This document shows, in pieces, positions 55,405 to 63,911 of a stretch of DNA of 64,000 bases. Numbering within the stretch: position 1 is the stretch's first letter; each line of letters begins with the position of its first letter. The notes beneath the pieces are model-generated. The model worked only from the letters and a program-made list of their open reading frames with translations, had not been told where the DNA came from and made no database searches. Location: positions 1 through 64,000 of the forward strand of contig NZ_BCRO01000073.1 of NCBI RefSeq assembly GCF_001552635.1, in the 5' to 3' direction. Position numbers and translations under genes: made by a program. Source of the stretch: Actinomadura hibisca NBRC 15177 (GTDB taxonomy: Bacteria > Actinomycetota > Actinomycetes > Streptosporangiales > Streptosporangiaceae).

Positions 55405-58400
55405 ACGGAGCGCAGGAACGGGCGCTGCGGGAACTGTCCCGGGTACTGGACTGGTCGGCGACCTCCGAGCATGCCTGGAACCCGCCGCCGTTCCACGTCG
55501 CAGGGCTCCACCCGCGGGCCGAGCGGTTGATCGGCGACGGCATCGGAGAGGCCGCCGCAGCCTCCGGCGCGAGCCCTCTCGGGGTCGTGATCGAGGGCCA
55601 GGGCGGCGCGGGCAAGACCCACCTGCTCGGTTGGGTCAAGGGCCGGATCGCGGAGGAGGGCGGTTACTTCTTCCTGGCGGACTTCAGTTCGGGCAGCGAC
55701 TTCTGGCGGGTCGTCGCAAGGGCCATGGTCCAGGACCTCGGGCGGAGCACGTCGGAAGGGCTGCCCGTTCAGGCGGTCGTCGCAGTGCTGCGGCTCGCGG
55801 AACTGGCAGGCGTCGCCGATCGGTTCGCCGCGGACCGCACGTGTACCCGTGCGGACCTCGACGCGCTGGAAGCCGGTCTCCTCGCATACAGTCGTCGGCT
55901 GCTGAGCAGCCGCGACACGATCAGGGCGCTCGCGCTCTACGCGGTGGGCACGCCCGACGGTCTCCAGGTCGGTAACGATCACCTGACCTCGGTGGGGGAG
56001 ACCCGGGACGGCGACCGAGCCGCGTGGGGACTGACCCCGGGGCTGAAGGGGCACCAGGAGATCGTGTCGGAGCTGTCGGCGCTGCTCGCGCTGACCGGAC
56101 CGGCCGCGATCGCGGTCGATCAGATCGACGCCCTCCTGGAGCACTCCCGCCGGTCCCGTGCGTCCGGGGCGTCCGACGGGGAGAACAGACCCGACGCGAT
56201 CGAAGAGATCGCTGGCGGGCTGATGGCGCTGCGACACGTCACCCAGCGCACCCTCTGCCTCATGGCCTGCCTGCCGTCGTCGTGGCGGCTCATCGAGGAG
56301 CAGGCGGTCGGCACCGCCCGCGACCGGTTCCGGACCTCGCTGATCCTGTCGACACTGACAGACCCCGCGGCGGCACGGACCATGGTCGAACGACGGTTCT
56401 CGGCGGCATTCTCGCGGGCCGATTTCGATGCCCCCGATCCGGTGTGGCCGATCTCCCCGGGCGCATTCGCCACGTCCGTCGGGCTCACCCCGCGGACTGT
56501 GCTGAGACACATCGGCGACCACATCGAGCGATGCCGGAACGAGGGCGCGGTACGGCTTCTGGCCGGATTCGACGGGACACCTGCCGAGCCCGCCGTTCCG
56601 GCCCGTCCGGATCAACCCGATCTCGCCCGGCTGGATGCGCGCTTCGCGGAACTGCGCAGCGCGGCACAGATCGACGATGCCTTCGACCCCGGCCATGAGG
56701 ACGAGATCGTTCCACCACTGCTCCGCGCCGGACTGAACGCGTGGATCATGGAACAGGGGCAGGCCGGACGCGACTTCCGAACGGACCCGCCGCCGTCGGG
56801 GAAGCTTCCGGAGGTGCATGCCAGATTGCGGCAGACCCTGGACGCGAACACCGAAGAAGAACGGCACTGGACGTTCCGGATGATCGGCGCGTCCCACGGA
56901 AACAAGAGCCTTGCGCGTCTTCGGGCGGGAATGCGGGCGTCCGGTCTGGGAGCGGACGTGCCCGACAGATCGTTCATCGTCCTGCGTAATCCCGGCTGGT
57001 CGGACGGTGAGGCGACACGGGCGACCCTCGCGGACCTCAAGGAATGGGGTGGGTACTCCGTCCCCATCCGGGGTGACGACCTGCGCGTCTACGCCGCTCT
57101 GGGCTCCCTGATCGAGGAAGCCGATCCTGGCCTGGAGGCATGGCTGCTCGCTCGCCGACCCGCTGGCGCCACGGATCTCCTCAGCGGAATCCTCGCGGAC
57201 GTCATGCCCGCGGCCGCCCTTCCTTCCGCGACCGCTCAGGCGGCGGTCGTGCCGACCGTCGATGTGTTGCCGGAAGCCCCCGTACCGGCGGCCGAAGAGG
57301 ACGCCCTGCTGACGATCGGTCGTCGCCTGGACAATCAGGCGCAGGTCACGCTCGACCCAGCGGTTCTGGCTCAGCACGTCGGGGTCTTCGCAGGGTCAGG
57401 CTCCGGCAAGACCGTCCTGCTGCGCCGGATCATCGAGGAATGCGCGCTGCTCGGCGTCTCCTCGATCGTCCTCGACCCGAACAACGACCTTGCCAGGCTC
57501 GGCGAGCCCTGGCCGGAACCGCCTGAGGGCTGGCTCCCCGGAGACGCCGAACGCGCCGGCCGCTACGTCGCCGAGGTCGAGGTCGTCGTCTGGACCCCCG
57601 GACGCTCCGCCGGCCGCCCCCTCACGTTCCAGCCACTTCCTGACTTCGCCGCACTCCAGAACGCCCCTGACGAACTCGAATCGGCCCTGAGCCTCGCCGT
57701 CGAGACCCTGGCCTCCCGCGCCCGTCTCACCGGCGCCACCGCCAAGGCCGACAAGGGACGCGCGGTGCTCCGCGAGGCACTGGCGCATTTCGCCCGCACC
57801 GGTGGCTCCACCTTCCCCGCGTTCCTGGAAATGCTCTCCGCTCTCCCGTTCGCCGCCTGCGCCCTCGACAAGGCCGACGAGATCGCCGCCGACATCGGCC
57901 AGGTCCTCAGAGCCTCCATGATCACCGATCCGTTGTTCGCGGGCGCAGGCGAACCGGTCGACCCCGCCTCCCTGCTCACCCCGTCCCCCGGCAAACGCGC
58001 TCGCATATCGGTCATCAGCCTGGCGGGCCTCACGGACGAGTCCCGCCCGAACTTCGTCAGCCAGCTTCAGGCCACCCTGTTCACCTGGATCAAACGCAAC
58101 CCGCCTCGGGACTCCCCGCTGCGCGGCCTGTTCGTCATGGACGAGGCCCAAATCTTCGCTCCCTCAGGCAAACGCACTCCCTCGCTCGCCGCCACCCAGA
58201 CCTTGATCTCCCAGGCCCGCAAGTACGGCCTCGCCCTGGTCTTCGCCACCCAAGCCCCCAAGGGCGTCGACAACAAGGTCACCGGCAACGCGACCACCGT
58301 CTTCATCGGCCGCATCAACAACGCCACCCAACTGGCCGTGGTCAAGGAGATGGCCCGGGCACGCGGCGGCAACGCGGACCGCGCCGGCCGCCTCAACCCC

Positions 58401-58544
58401 GGCGAGTTCTACGCCTCCTCCCTCGATCTTTCCTCAACCCTCCTCCAAACCCCCCAATGCCTCACCCACCACCCCCAGAACCCCCTCACCGAGGAAGAAA
58501 TCCTCCACCGAGCCCAAGAAGGACGCGATGAACCCGGGAATTGA
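55401..58544 (+). CDS. Two-module ATPase: STAND/AAA-like plus HerA-like, gene 4 of the module
   Basis: 1047 residues. Module 1 (about 1-450) has Walker A GQGGAGKTHLL (66-73 core) and a Walker B-like IAVDQIDALLEH near 235, with the look of a AAA/STAND P-loop domain plus helical domain (GAFATSVGLTPRTVLRHIGD). A linker domain follows. Module 2 (about 640-1030) is HerA/FtsK-like: HVGVFAGSGSGKTVLLRRII (near 664-670), LDPNNDLARLG, then LRGLFVMDEAQIFAP as Walker B (near 910), the glutamine of VFATQAPKG and the NATTVFIGRINNATQL segment. HerA proteins are hexameric DNA translocases that pair with nucleases; fusion to an AAA module is unusual. It is the motor of the module by inference. Confidence 0.85.
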   Translation: MNGAQERALRELSRVLDWSATSEHAWNPPPFHVAGLHPRAERLIGDGIGEAAAASGASPLGVVIEGQGGAGKTHLLGWVKGRIAEEGGYFFLADFSSGSDFWRVVARAMVQDLGRSTSEGLPVQAVVAVLRLAELAGVADRFAADRTCTRADLDALEAGLLAYSRRLLSSRDTIRALALYAVGTPDGLQVGNDHLTSVGETRDGDRAAWGLTPGLKGHQEIVSELSALLALTGPAAIAVDQIDALLEHSRRSRASGASDGENRPDAIEEIAGGLMALRHVTQRTLCLMACLPSSWRLIEEQAVGTARDRFRTSLILSTLTDPAAARTMVERRFSAAFSRADFDAPDPVWPISPGAFATSVGLTPRTVLRHIGDHIERCRNEGAVRLLAGFDGTPAEPAVPARPDQPDLARLDARFAELRSAAQIDDAFDPGHEDEIVPPLLRAGLNAWIMEQGQAGRDFRTDPPPSGKLPEVHARLRQTLDANTEEERHWTFRMIGASHGNKSLARLRAGMRASGLGADVPDRSFIVLRNPGWSDGEATRATLADLKEWGGYSVPIRGDDLRVYAALGSLIEEADPGLEAWLLARRPAGATDLLSGILADVMPAAALPSATAQAAVVPTVDVLPEAPVPAAEEDALLTIGRRLDNQAQVTLDPAVLAQHVGVFAGSGSGKTVLLRRIIEECALLGVSSIVLDPNNDLARLGEPWPEPPEGWLPGDAERAGRYVAEVEVVVWTPGRSAGRPLTFQPLPDFAALQNAPDELESALSLAVETLASRARLTGATAKADKGRAVLREALAHFARTGGSTFPAFLEMLSALPFAACALDKADEIAADIGQVLRASMITDPLFAGAGEPVDPASLLTPSPGKRARISVISLAGLTDESRPNFVSQLQATLFTWIKRNPPRDSPLRGLFVMDEAQIFAPSGKRTPSLAATQTLISQARKYGLALVFATQAPKGVDNKVTGNATTVFIGRINNATQLAVVKEMARARGGNADRAGRLNPGEFYASSLDLSSTLLQTPQCLTHHPQNPLTEEEILHRAQEGRDEPGN

Positions 58545-58727
58545 TCAGCCGTGCGACCGTCCAGGCGGCGGACACCACCGTCCTACTCCGGGCGGCAGTG
58601 GTGGTCGGCGATGTGCCGATGGGGCCGCTGACGTGCGCTTTTAGCGTCCGCAAGGAGGCAGCGGGATGTCGGTGGGGTCCAGTGGTCGCCGTTGACCGCG
58701 ACCAGAACCGCGATCACAAAGCAGAAC
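58545..58727. other. Gene-poor stretch after the four-gene module
   Basis: I see no supportable gene from the end of the ATPase gene to the terminator at 58728. An 87-codon frame starting at TTG 58541 overlaps the ATPase stop and lacks a ribosome site or sensible composition. Beyond fragment 2, 58834-59060 likewise carries no gene: it has repeated GAGAC/GTCTC elements (for example GTCTC-n7-GAGAC just before 59061) and lower GC. Confidence 0.5.
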
Positions 58728-58753
58728 GGCCGGTACTCGTTCGAGTACCGGCC
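58728..58753 (-). terminator. Hairpin terminator of tRNA-Ser fragment 2
   Basis: GGCCGGTACTCG (58728-58739) and its complement (58742-58753) form a perfect 12-bp stem with a TT spacer. On the minus strand it is followed by GTTCTGCTTT. It lies 24 bases past the end of the tRNA-Ser fragment, in the position of a tRNA terminator, and differs in sequence from the hairpin of fragment 1. Confidence 0.82.
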
Positions 58754-58776
58754 GTGCGTCTTGCCTGGTCAGGCGA

Positions 58777-58833
58777 GCGGAGGATACGAGATTCGAACTC
58801 GTGAGGGGTTGCCCCCCAACACGCTTTCCAAGT
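58777..58833 (-). other. tRNA-Ser(GGA) 3' fragment 2 (attachment-site relic)
   Basis: Minus-strand CTTGGAAAGCGTG, a G-rich variable arm, T arm ACGAG-TTCGAAT-CTCGT and ATCCTCC with discriminator G. As in fragment 1, the 5' half is missing: beyond CTTGGAAAG the sequence (GCAGA) no longer pairs as an anticodon stem. It shares 36 identical bases at the 3' end with fragment 1, then differs in the variable arm by substitutions and one inserted base. Confidence 0.82.
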
Positions 58834-59060
58834 CTGCACCTGGCTGTCCGTCCGTGACTGTCACCGTCCCTGAACTGGTCATGCGTCCGATTTCGAACAT
58901 CCGCAAACAGTCCCGAACATGGGCAAATGAGACCAAAACTGAGACCGCCATGCGTTGCGTTGGACCGGACTGTCTCGCCTCAGGAAACCGCCCGTGGTGT
59001 TCCCGGCTTTGATGGGTCCATCCTGATAACCCTTACCACGATGTCTCGGATAGTGAGACG

Positions 59061-60353
59061 ATGTGCTATGTGGCGAGTGATACCGCAGGGGATAAAGCCG
59101 AGCGACGTACGCGTGACGTAGCGGCGCTGCTCGGTGTTGCCGACTTCGTCTATGCACAGCCGGTGGTCCATGAACGATCCTCGAACAACGAGGTCGGGGA
59201 CGGACTCCTTATCGTTGGACAGCTCGGTGCTGTTCTGCAGGTCAAGGCACGGGATCCGGAGATAGGGCTGCGCGACTCGGAGGCCAAAGCGGAGAGGGTG
59301 GTGCGCAAGTTCATCGACGTGGCTGCTAGGCAAGGCAGTGGAAGTAAGCGGACGATCCAGAAGTATCAAGGCTGGGGTCAACCGCTCCAAGCCCTGCCTG
59401 TACGAGCGTTCGAGTTCGCTGGAGACCTCCGCCGCGACTTCGCGTTGGACCTGTCGATGGATTGTGGGCTGTGGCCGACGATCGTGGTTGTCGATCACCC
59501 TGCCGATCCTCAGTTTGAGGTCGATTCTCCACCTGGGGTGTTTTGCATCTCCTTGTCTGATTGGGAGTGGCTGCTGTGGCAGATCCGGTCGGTATCCGGG
59601 CTTCTCTACTACGTCGAGCGAACCTTGGCCGCTGGCTTGCCTACGGTCTTCGGTGCCGAACACCTCAGGTTCTCGCTCGTCTGCCAAGCCGACAGCGCCA
59701 GTAGCGCGCACTCATCTCGCGCACAACCGTGGTTCTCCACGGCCGCAGTCGAAGATCCTGTCGGCGTTGATCTCTACCGGGATTTGATCGCCAAGCTCTG
59801 GCACGGCCAGTCCCAGCACGGCAAGCCGCTGGTGCCGGCGGAGATTCGCACCATCGCCGCCTTCCTCGACGACGCTCCCACCGCGCACCAGGCCACCATC
59901 GGGAGATGGGTCCTCAGCAAGCGCAGCGAACTCGATGAGACGGGGCAGACAGGAAGCGGCAATGCTGTCTTCAATGACCGCCTATTTGTCTATATGTGTG
60001 GCACGAGCCGGACCTGGCCCGACCATGGAGCTTGGGAAGCTGAACTCGGCACCCTCACCTTGGTCCGCCTACTGCACTGGCGTGAATCACGTGGCGGATC
60101 CACCACGGCACTTGGCATCGGCGTGCGCGAAGTCGACGGCGGCGTCGCCTACACCTACGTCTACGTATCAGAACCCGTCAACGTCCCGTCCGACATACGG
60201 GCACACATCGAGTGGAACTACGGGATCACCAACCTCGCCCACGGTCACACCTACCTACCGAAACCCGGACGCAACGATCCATGCCCCTGCGGCGGAGGCA
60301 CGAAGTACAAACGCTGCCATGGAGCACCGGGCAAGCCGACCCCCACCACGTAG
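59061..60353 (+). CDS. Nuclease-like protein with C-terminal SEC-C zinc motif
   Basis: 430 residues. The N-terminal 100 (GVADFVYAQPVVHERSSNNE, then GDGLLIVGQLGAVLQVKARD) show D47 and Q60-V-K62 spaced like a PD-(D/E)xK nuclease core, followed by EAKAERVVRKFIDVAARQ. The middle has no known domain. The C-terminus PGRNDPCPCGGGTKYKRC is a SEC-C zinc-binding motif, found at the end of SecA and of many unrelated proteins including phage-defence factors. Lower GC and codon use set it apart from the backbone. It probably belongs to the second insertion, right of fragment 2. Confidence 0.7.
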   Translation: MCYVASDTAGDKAERRTRDVAALLGVADFVYAQPVVHERSSNNEVGDGLLIVGQLGAVLQVKARDPEIGLRDSEAKAERVVRKFIDVAARQGSGSKRTIQKYQGWGQPLQALPVRAFEFAGDLRRDFALDLSMDCGLWPTIVVVDHPADPQFEVDSPPGVFCISLSDWEWLLWQIRSVSGLLYYVERTLAAGLPTVFGAEHLRFSLVCQADSASSAHSSRAQPWFSTAAVEDPVGVDLYRDLIAKLWHGQSQHGKPLVPAEIRTIAAFLDDAPTAHQATIGRWVLSKRSELDETGQTGSGNAVFNDRLFVYMCGTSRTWPDHGAWEAELGTLTLVRLLHWRESRGGSTTALGIGVREVDGGVAYTYVYVSEPVNVPSDIRAHIEWNYGITNLAHGHTYLPKPGRNDPCPCGGGTKYKRCHGAPGKPTPTT

Positions 60354-60367
60354 AGATCGCGGCTTGG

Positions 60368-60748
60368 TCAACGTGGCCGCCCCGGCGGCCCCGCCGGGCT
60401 GGCCTGCCCGGTCCCGCTATCAGCCGTTCGGCAGACGCCCAGCCGACTCGCAACCGCGTTGGCTGGACCAGGCGCAGCGCAGCCTCCCGAATCCACTGCT
60501 CGGGCACCGCCGCCCCGGAGAGTGTCGGGAGGTTCCGCAGCGTGATGCCGCCGAAGCGTACCTGGCCGTCGACCGCTGCTAGAGCTTCTTGTGGCGGCGT
60601 TCGCCGGCGAGCCGGTGGTACGTAGCCCGAGATCGTGCCCAGCAAGCAGATTGATGGCCAACGCGCGATCGAGGACAGCGCCCTCGATTGCTTCTTCGCC
60701 ATCGTGGATGAAGGCGCTGAGTAGGACGTAGCTGTCTTCCACTCCCAT
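60368..60748 (-). pseudogene. Probably frameshifted gene between the two defence-like genes
   Basis: The frame from 60748 starts MGVEDSYVLLSAFIHDGEEA and runs well to about INLLAGHDLG, then loses protein character. A different frame over 60420-60640 reads YVPPARRRTPPQEALAAVDG, QVRFGGITLRNLPTLSGAAV and PEQWIREAALRLVQPTR, which is protein-like. A single indel near 60620 would join them into one gene of about 130-150 residues. No family recognised. The 490-base gap holds nothing else I can support. Confidence 0.35.
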
Positions 60749-60842
60749 CGCCTAGCGCTCTGGGACACTGATTTCCCGCGCGTTTTTCGGCCTCGCTGTC
60801 CTCACGGTTGCCGGGGTTTCGTAGGCCACGACACCGTCACAC

Positions 60843-63800
60843 CTAGGTGATTGGCGCGAACGGGTCGAGGTGATCGGCGTCGTCCGTCCAGTATCCATAC
60901 CGCTCGCCCAAGAGAGTAAGCAATTCGTCGGCATACGGGCCTGGCGGCAGCCGCAAGCCCAGCATCGCAGCGGTGCTGCCTGCCGAGATCCTCAGCTGGC
61001 TGCGGAGCGCCTCCTCATGGAACGCCGAACTGGGAAGTTGCGGGTCGCTAGATTCTTCAGGCCGGAAGAACTGGTCGATCAGGCGTTTGCGCTCCTCTTC
61101 CGATAGCGAGGAGCTAAAGGTAGCGGAGTCGAGGTTCATTCTATTATTGGCGACTATGTGGGCTATTGCGAGAAGAAGATGCCAATCCAGCCAGCCTTGC
61201 GCCCGCAGTGACGCGATCGTGTTCTGGAAGGTCGTATCACCTAGCAGACGAGGCAGTGTGTGCCTGATCACGGGCTGGAGGTTGCAGTAGCGGCGCGCGG
61301 CGGCCTGACGCATCTTCACGGGGTCGTAGCCAGGCCCAGGGCCGTGCTGCGGGGGCAGGGTGGCCTCGGCGGGAGGCGAGTCTGGATATGCCTCATTGGG
61401 AGATGAGGGGAGCGTTCGCAAGTCTTCGTAGAAGCTCACGGGGTGGAGGTCGGCCAATTCATCGTAAGGGCGTGCGACAAAGACGCGTTCCAGCAGTCCG
61501 CCACCCGAGGTGTCGATCAACGTGATGAACGTGCTGCCGGGCAGCAGCGACCTCTCGGCGAGGGTCTGGATGACGGCGCTCAGCACTTGTCGCTCCGCCG
61601 CGTCGGAAGCATCGGACTGCGCTGGCGCGGGCTCCGCGCCGATCGATAGCCGGACACGCCAGACCCCACTTTGGGTCGCTTGACACAGTGCGGTCTCGTC
61701 CAGCGGCAGGCGCGGATCCGCAGTGAAATCGATCATCAGCGTTCCGGGTAGCAGCAACGGATCCTTGAAGGAGAGCTCGGCCAAGGTGATCTGGAGCGCG
61801 CTGATGAACCGCTCTGCGGCCAGCACCTGCTGGCGTTCGTTTTCTGTCCGGACCTTCCAGGTCACTCCGAGGGCGGTCCATTTGTAACTGCGTACGGGAC
61901 CCGCGTCACTGTACGGACGGCCGATGCCCGCCTGATCGGCTTCGACGGCAAGGTCCGCTTCCCTGAAATCGAGCACCTCATCAGCCTGGGGACTGAGAAT
62001 CTGATCGACGATATCTCTGATGTCGCTGGTCGCCGCAGCATCGATCACCGGTAGGTACGCGGGCCGTAGCGTCCGCGCGAAACGGACAGTGATCGCCACA
62101 TTGCCGATCGCCTCCCACACATACGGATATTGATCTACATCGAAGGGGTCAGCGCACGAACCGGTGTGTGTGGCCATCCCAAAGCCCACAGTGTGACTCG
62201 CGGTCAGCCAGCCGCCGGCTTGATGGTCGTACACGGCAGCTTCCAAGACGCTGCGGCCGATGAACCCCGCAAGATCCGGTCCAGCGCCCTTCGCTGCTGC
62301 TGCGGCGGCGAGCGCGTAGTGCTTGGCTGCGATCGGCAGCCCGAGCACGCCGTAGATCTTCGCGGCGAGCAGCAGCATCAGCAGGCCGCCTTCGAGGGTC
62401 TCTCCTTGCAGCCACGCCGAGAGCGCCTTATGGATCTCCCGTAGTGCCAGCACCGGTTGGTCTTGGCCGAGCAGGTCAATTCCGCGCTTCTGAGCCCGTG
62501 CGCCTACCGCGTGCCGGCCTTCGGCCCTGCCATAGGCGTCATCGAACAGATCACGTACCTCAATGTACGAAGGATGGGTGGTGAGTGTGGCGACGTAGAG
62601 ATCCAGGAAGTCACAAAGCGGACCGACCGGAAACAGCGGCGCTTGCGGAAGATGGTGGCCCAGCCGCAGTAGTAGTTCCATCGCGGTGTCGAGATCGATG
62701 ATCGTAAGGTTGATCGGTGGCAGCGCGGTGCTGACGTCGCCGTCGACGGCGGCTTGGACCTGTTCGACGGCCCCACGCACGCTGATCAAGTTGTCCCGTC
62801 TCGCCTGGTCGAGGGTCTGCGGTGGGCGGGGAGTCAACGCGATGTGAGCTCCGAGGGCCAGGAGCCGAGCGAGGGCGTGCGGGTAAGGGTCGGCATCGAC
62901 GAGCCGGGTCATCTTGGCGGTCAAGGTCTCCCGCCATTGGCCGATCTCAACGGGGCCGATGGAGGTGAGTTGCCGTAGCATCGCACCGCTGATGTAGCTG
63001 AGCAGAACGATCGCGTCTTCCAGGAGCCCGGCGTCGGTGAGATCGGGATCGTCGATCACCCCGTGGAAAAACTCCCGCGCCAGTTCGTCGTCCTTCTCCT
63101 CAAGGGTCTCCAGGCCGCGTAGAGCGGCGACGACGATTTCATACCGGGCACGCAACGCAGTATGGCTACTGACCGTCGATGAAAGCAGTGCACGCGCGTG
63201 CCTGATCCACGTGGGCAGGTCTGGAAGGGCCGCAGGGTCGAAGGTCGCGTGTCGTAGCCCTGCACGCATGTCGACCAGGTCACCAAGGGTGCCGCCCGGC
63301 TCGTCTCGGCCCCACCACCGCTCACGCAGCCGCGCATACCACTCGGGCAGCGAGACGCCTTCGGGGTGCGGCGGCGCCAGGCTCGACGGCAGGTGCAGGT
63401 AGTGAACAGCGAGGTAGAACAAGTCGTGATCGGTCAGGTAGGTAGCGATCGCGACCACGTCGAAGATCTCCAGCTCGACGTCGTGCTCGGTCTGTGCGTG
63501 GTCGATCAGGTCATGCCGCTTCTTCACCGGTATCGGCGTGGAGGCAAAGAACAGAACACGATCGACCGGGGTGCCCTTCCCGGTGATCGATTTCAGATCG
63601 GATTTGAGCTTCGACGGGACGCCGTCTTGCTGTGTGGTGCACGCCATGACGACCCTGCCCTGTGCTGCGAGCGCAACGAAGGTCGGTGGAAGTGAGGGGG
63701 ACCCGGACAGGTCGACCCAATGTGACTCGGCGTCACGCCCCTGGTCGCCGCCAGCGCTGACTGGACCCGTCGCAGGCAGGAGATTACTGACGATCCGCCG

Positions 63801-63911
63801 ACGGGCGATCCCCAAACAGAGTGCCTCAAATTCGTGATGTCGGTTCTCCTCCCCCAGGACACCAAGAGAGAGTCGGATCCGCCCCTTCAGCTCCACTGGG
63901 TCCTCACCCAT
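60843..63911 (-). CDS. Large protein with nuclease-like N-terminus, probable defence function
   Basis: 1022 residues. The N-terminus (HHEFEALCLGIARRRIVSNL, TGPVSAGGDQGRDAESHWVD, FVALAAQGRVVMACTTQQDG, PSKLKSDL) resembles nuclease-like domains of large actinobacterial defence-type proteins, with E28, D59 and a Q/K-containing strand as putative site. The following 900 residues are mostly helical, including TPR-like stretches, and end in a conserved-looking domain (YCNLQPVIRHTLPRLLGDTT, LLLAIAHIVANNRMN). I do not recognise the whole. The ATG at 63911 follows AGGGGG; GTG 63983 would add 24 residues. Codon use is less GC-biased than the backbone, in line with acquisition. Confidence 0.7.
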   Translation of the reverse strand: MGEDPVELKGRIRLSLGVLGEENRHHEFEALCLGIARRRIVSNLLPATGPVSAGGDQGRDAESHWVDLSGSPSLPPTFVALAAQGRVVMACTTQQDGVPSKLKSDLKSITGKGTPVDRVLFFASTPIPVKKRHDLIDHAQTEHDVELEIFDVVAIATYLTDHDLFYLAVHYLHLPSSLAPPHPEGVSLPEWYARLRERWWGRDEPGGTLGDLVDMRAGLRHATFDPAALPDLPTWIRHARALLSSTVSSHTALRARYEIVVAALRGLETLEEKDDELAREFFHGVIDDPDLTDAGLLEDAIVLLSYISGAMLRQLTSIGPVEIGQWRETLTAKMTRLVDADPYPHALARLLALGAHIALTPRPPQTLDQARRDNLISVRGAVEQVQAAVDGDVSTALPPINLTIIDLDTAMELLLRLGHHLPQAPLFPVGPLCDFLDLYVATLTTHPSYIEVRDLFDDAYGRAEGRHAVGARAQKRGIDLLGQDQPVLALREIHKALSAWLQGETLEGGLLMLLLAAKIYGVLGLPIAAKHYALAAAAAAKGAGPDLAGFIGRSVLEAAVYDHQAGGWLTASHTVGFGMATHTGSCADPFDVDQYPYVWEAIGNVAITVRFARTLRPAYLPVIDAAATSDIRDIVDQILSPQADEVLDFREADLAVEADQAGIGRPYSDAGPVRSYKWTALGVTWKVRTENERQQVLAAERFISALQITLAELSFKDPLLLPGTLMIDFTADPRLPLDETALCQATQSGVWRVRLSIGAEPAPAQSDASDAAERQVLSAVIQTLAERSLLPGSTFITLIDTSGGGLLERVFVARPYDELADLHPVSFYEDLRTLPSSPNEAYPDSPPAEATLPPQHGPGPGYDPVKMRQAAARRYCNLQPVIRHTLPRLLGDTTFQNTIASLRAQGWLDWHLLLAIAHIVANNRMNLDSATFSSSLSEEERKRLIDQFFRPEESSDPQLPSSAFHEEALRSQLRISAGSTAAMLGLRLPPGPYADELLTLLGERYGYWTDDADHLDPFAPIT

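Larger units (their letters stand above)
52287..58833. mobile_element. tRNA-Ser-bounded genomic island without integrase
   Basis: Bounded by two copies of the tRNA-Ser(GGA) 3' end with distinct terminators, in direct orientation. Inside are a truncated ATPase/DUF234 gene and a four-gene operon with nuclease-like and HerA-like products. No integrase, excisionase or transfer gene is left. Because both ends lack the 5' half of the tRNA, each is a displaced 3' end; the intact tRNA should lie to the right of the window, implying successive insertions. GC and codon use in the 52.5-53.2 kb and 58.8-64 kb parts are less biased than in the backbone. Confidence 0.6.

Noticed and set aside
58541..58804. 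87-codon frame running from the ATPase stop through the terminator into tRNA fragment 2
   Set aside because: TTG start with no ribosome site, unlike-protein composition and overlap with structured non-coding elements.
60226..60768. 180-codon minus-strand frame overlapping the end of the SEC-C gene
   Set aside because: Its ends are composition noise; only its middle is protein-like and it is better explained as part of a frameshifted gene.
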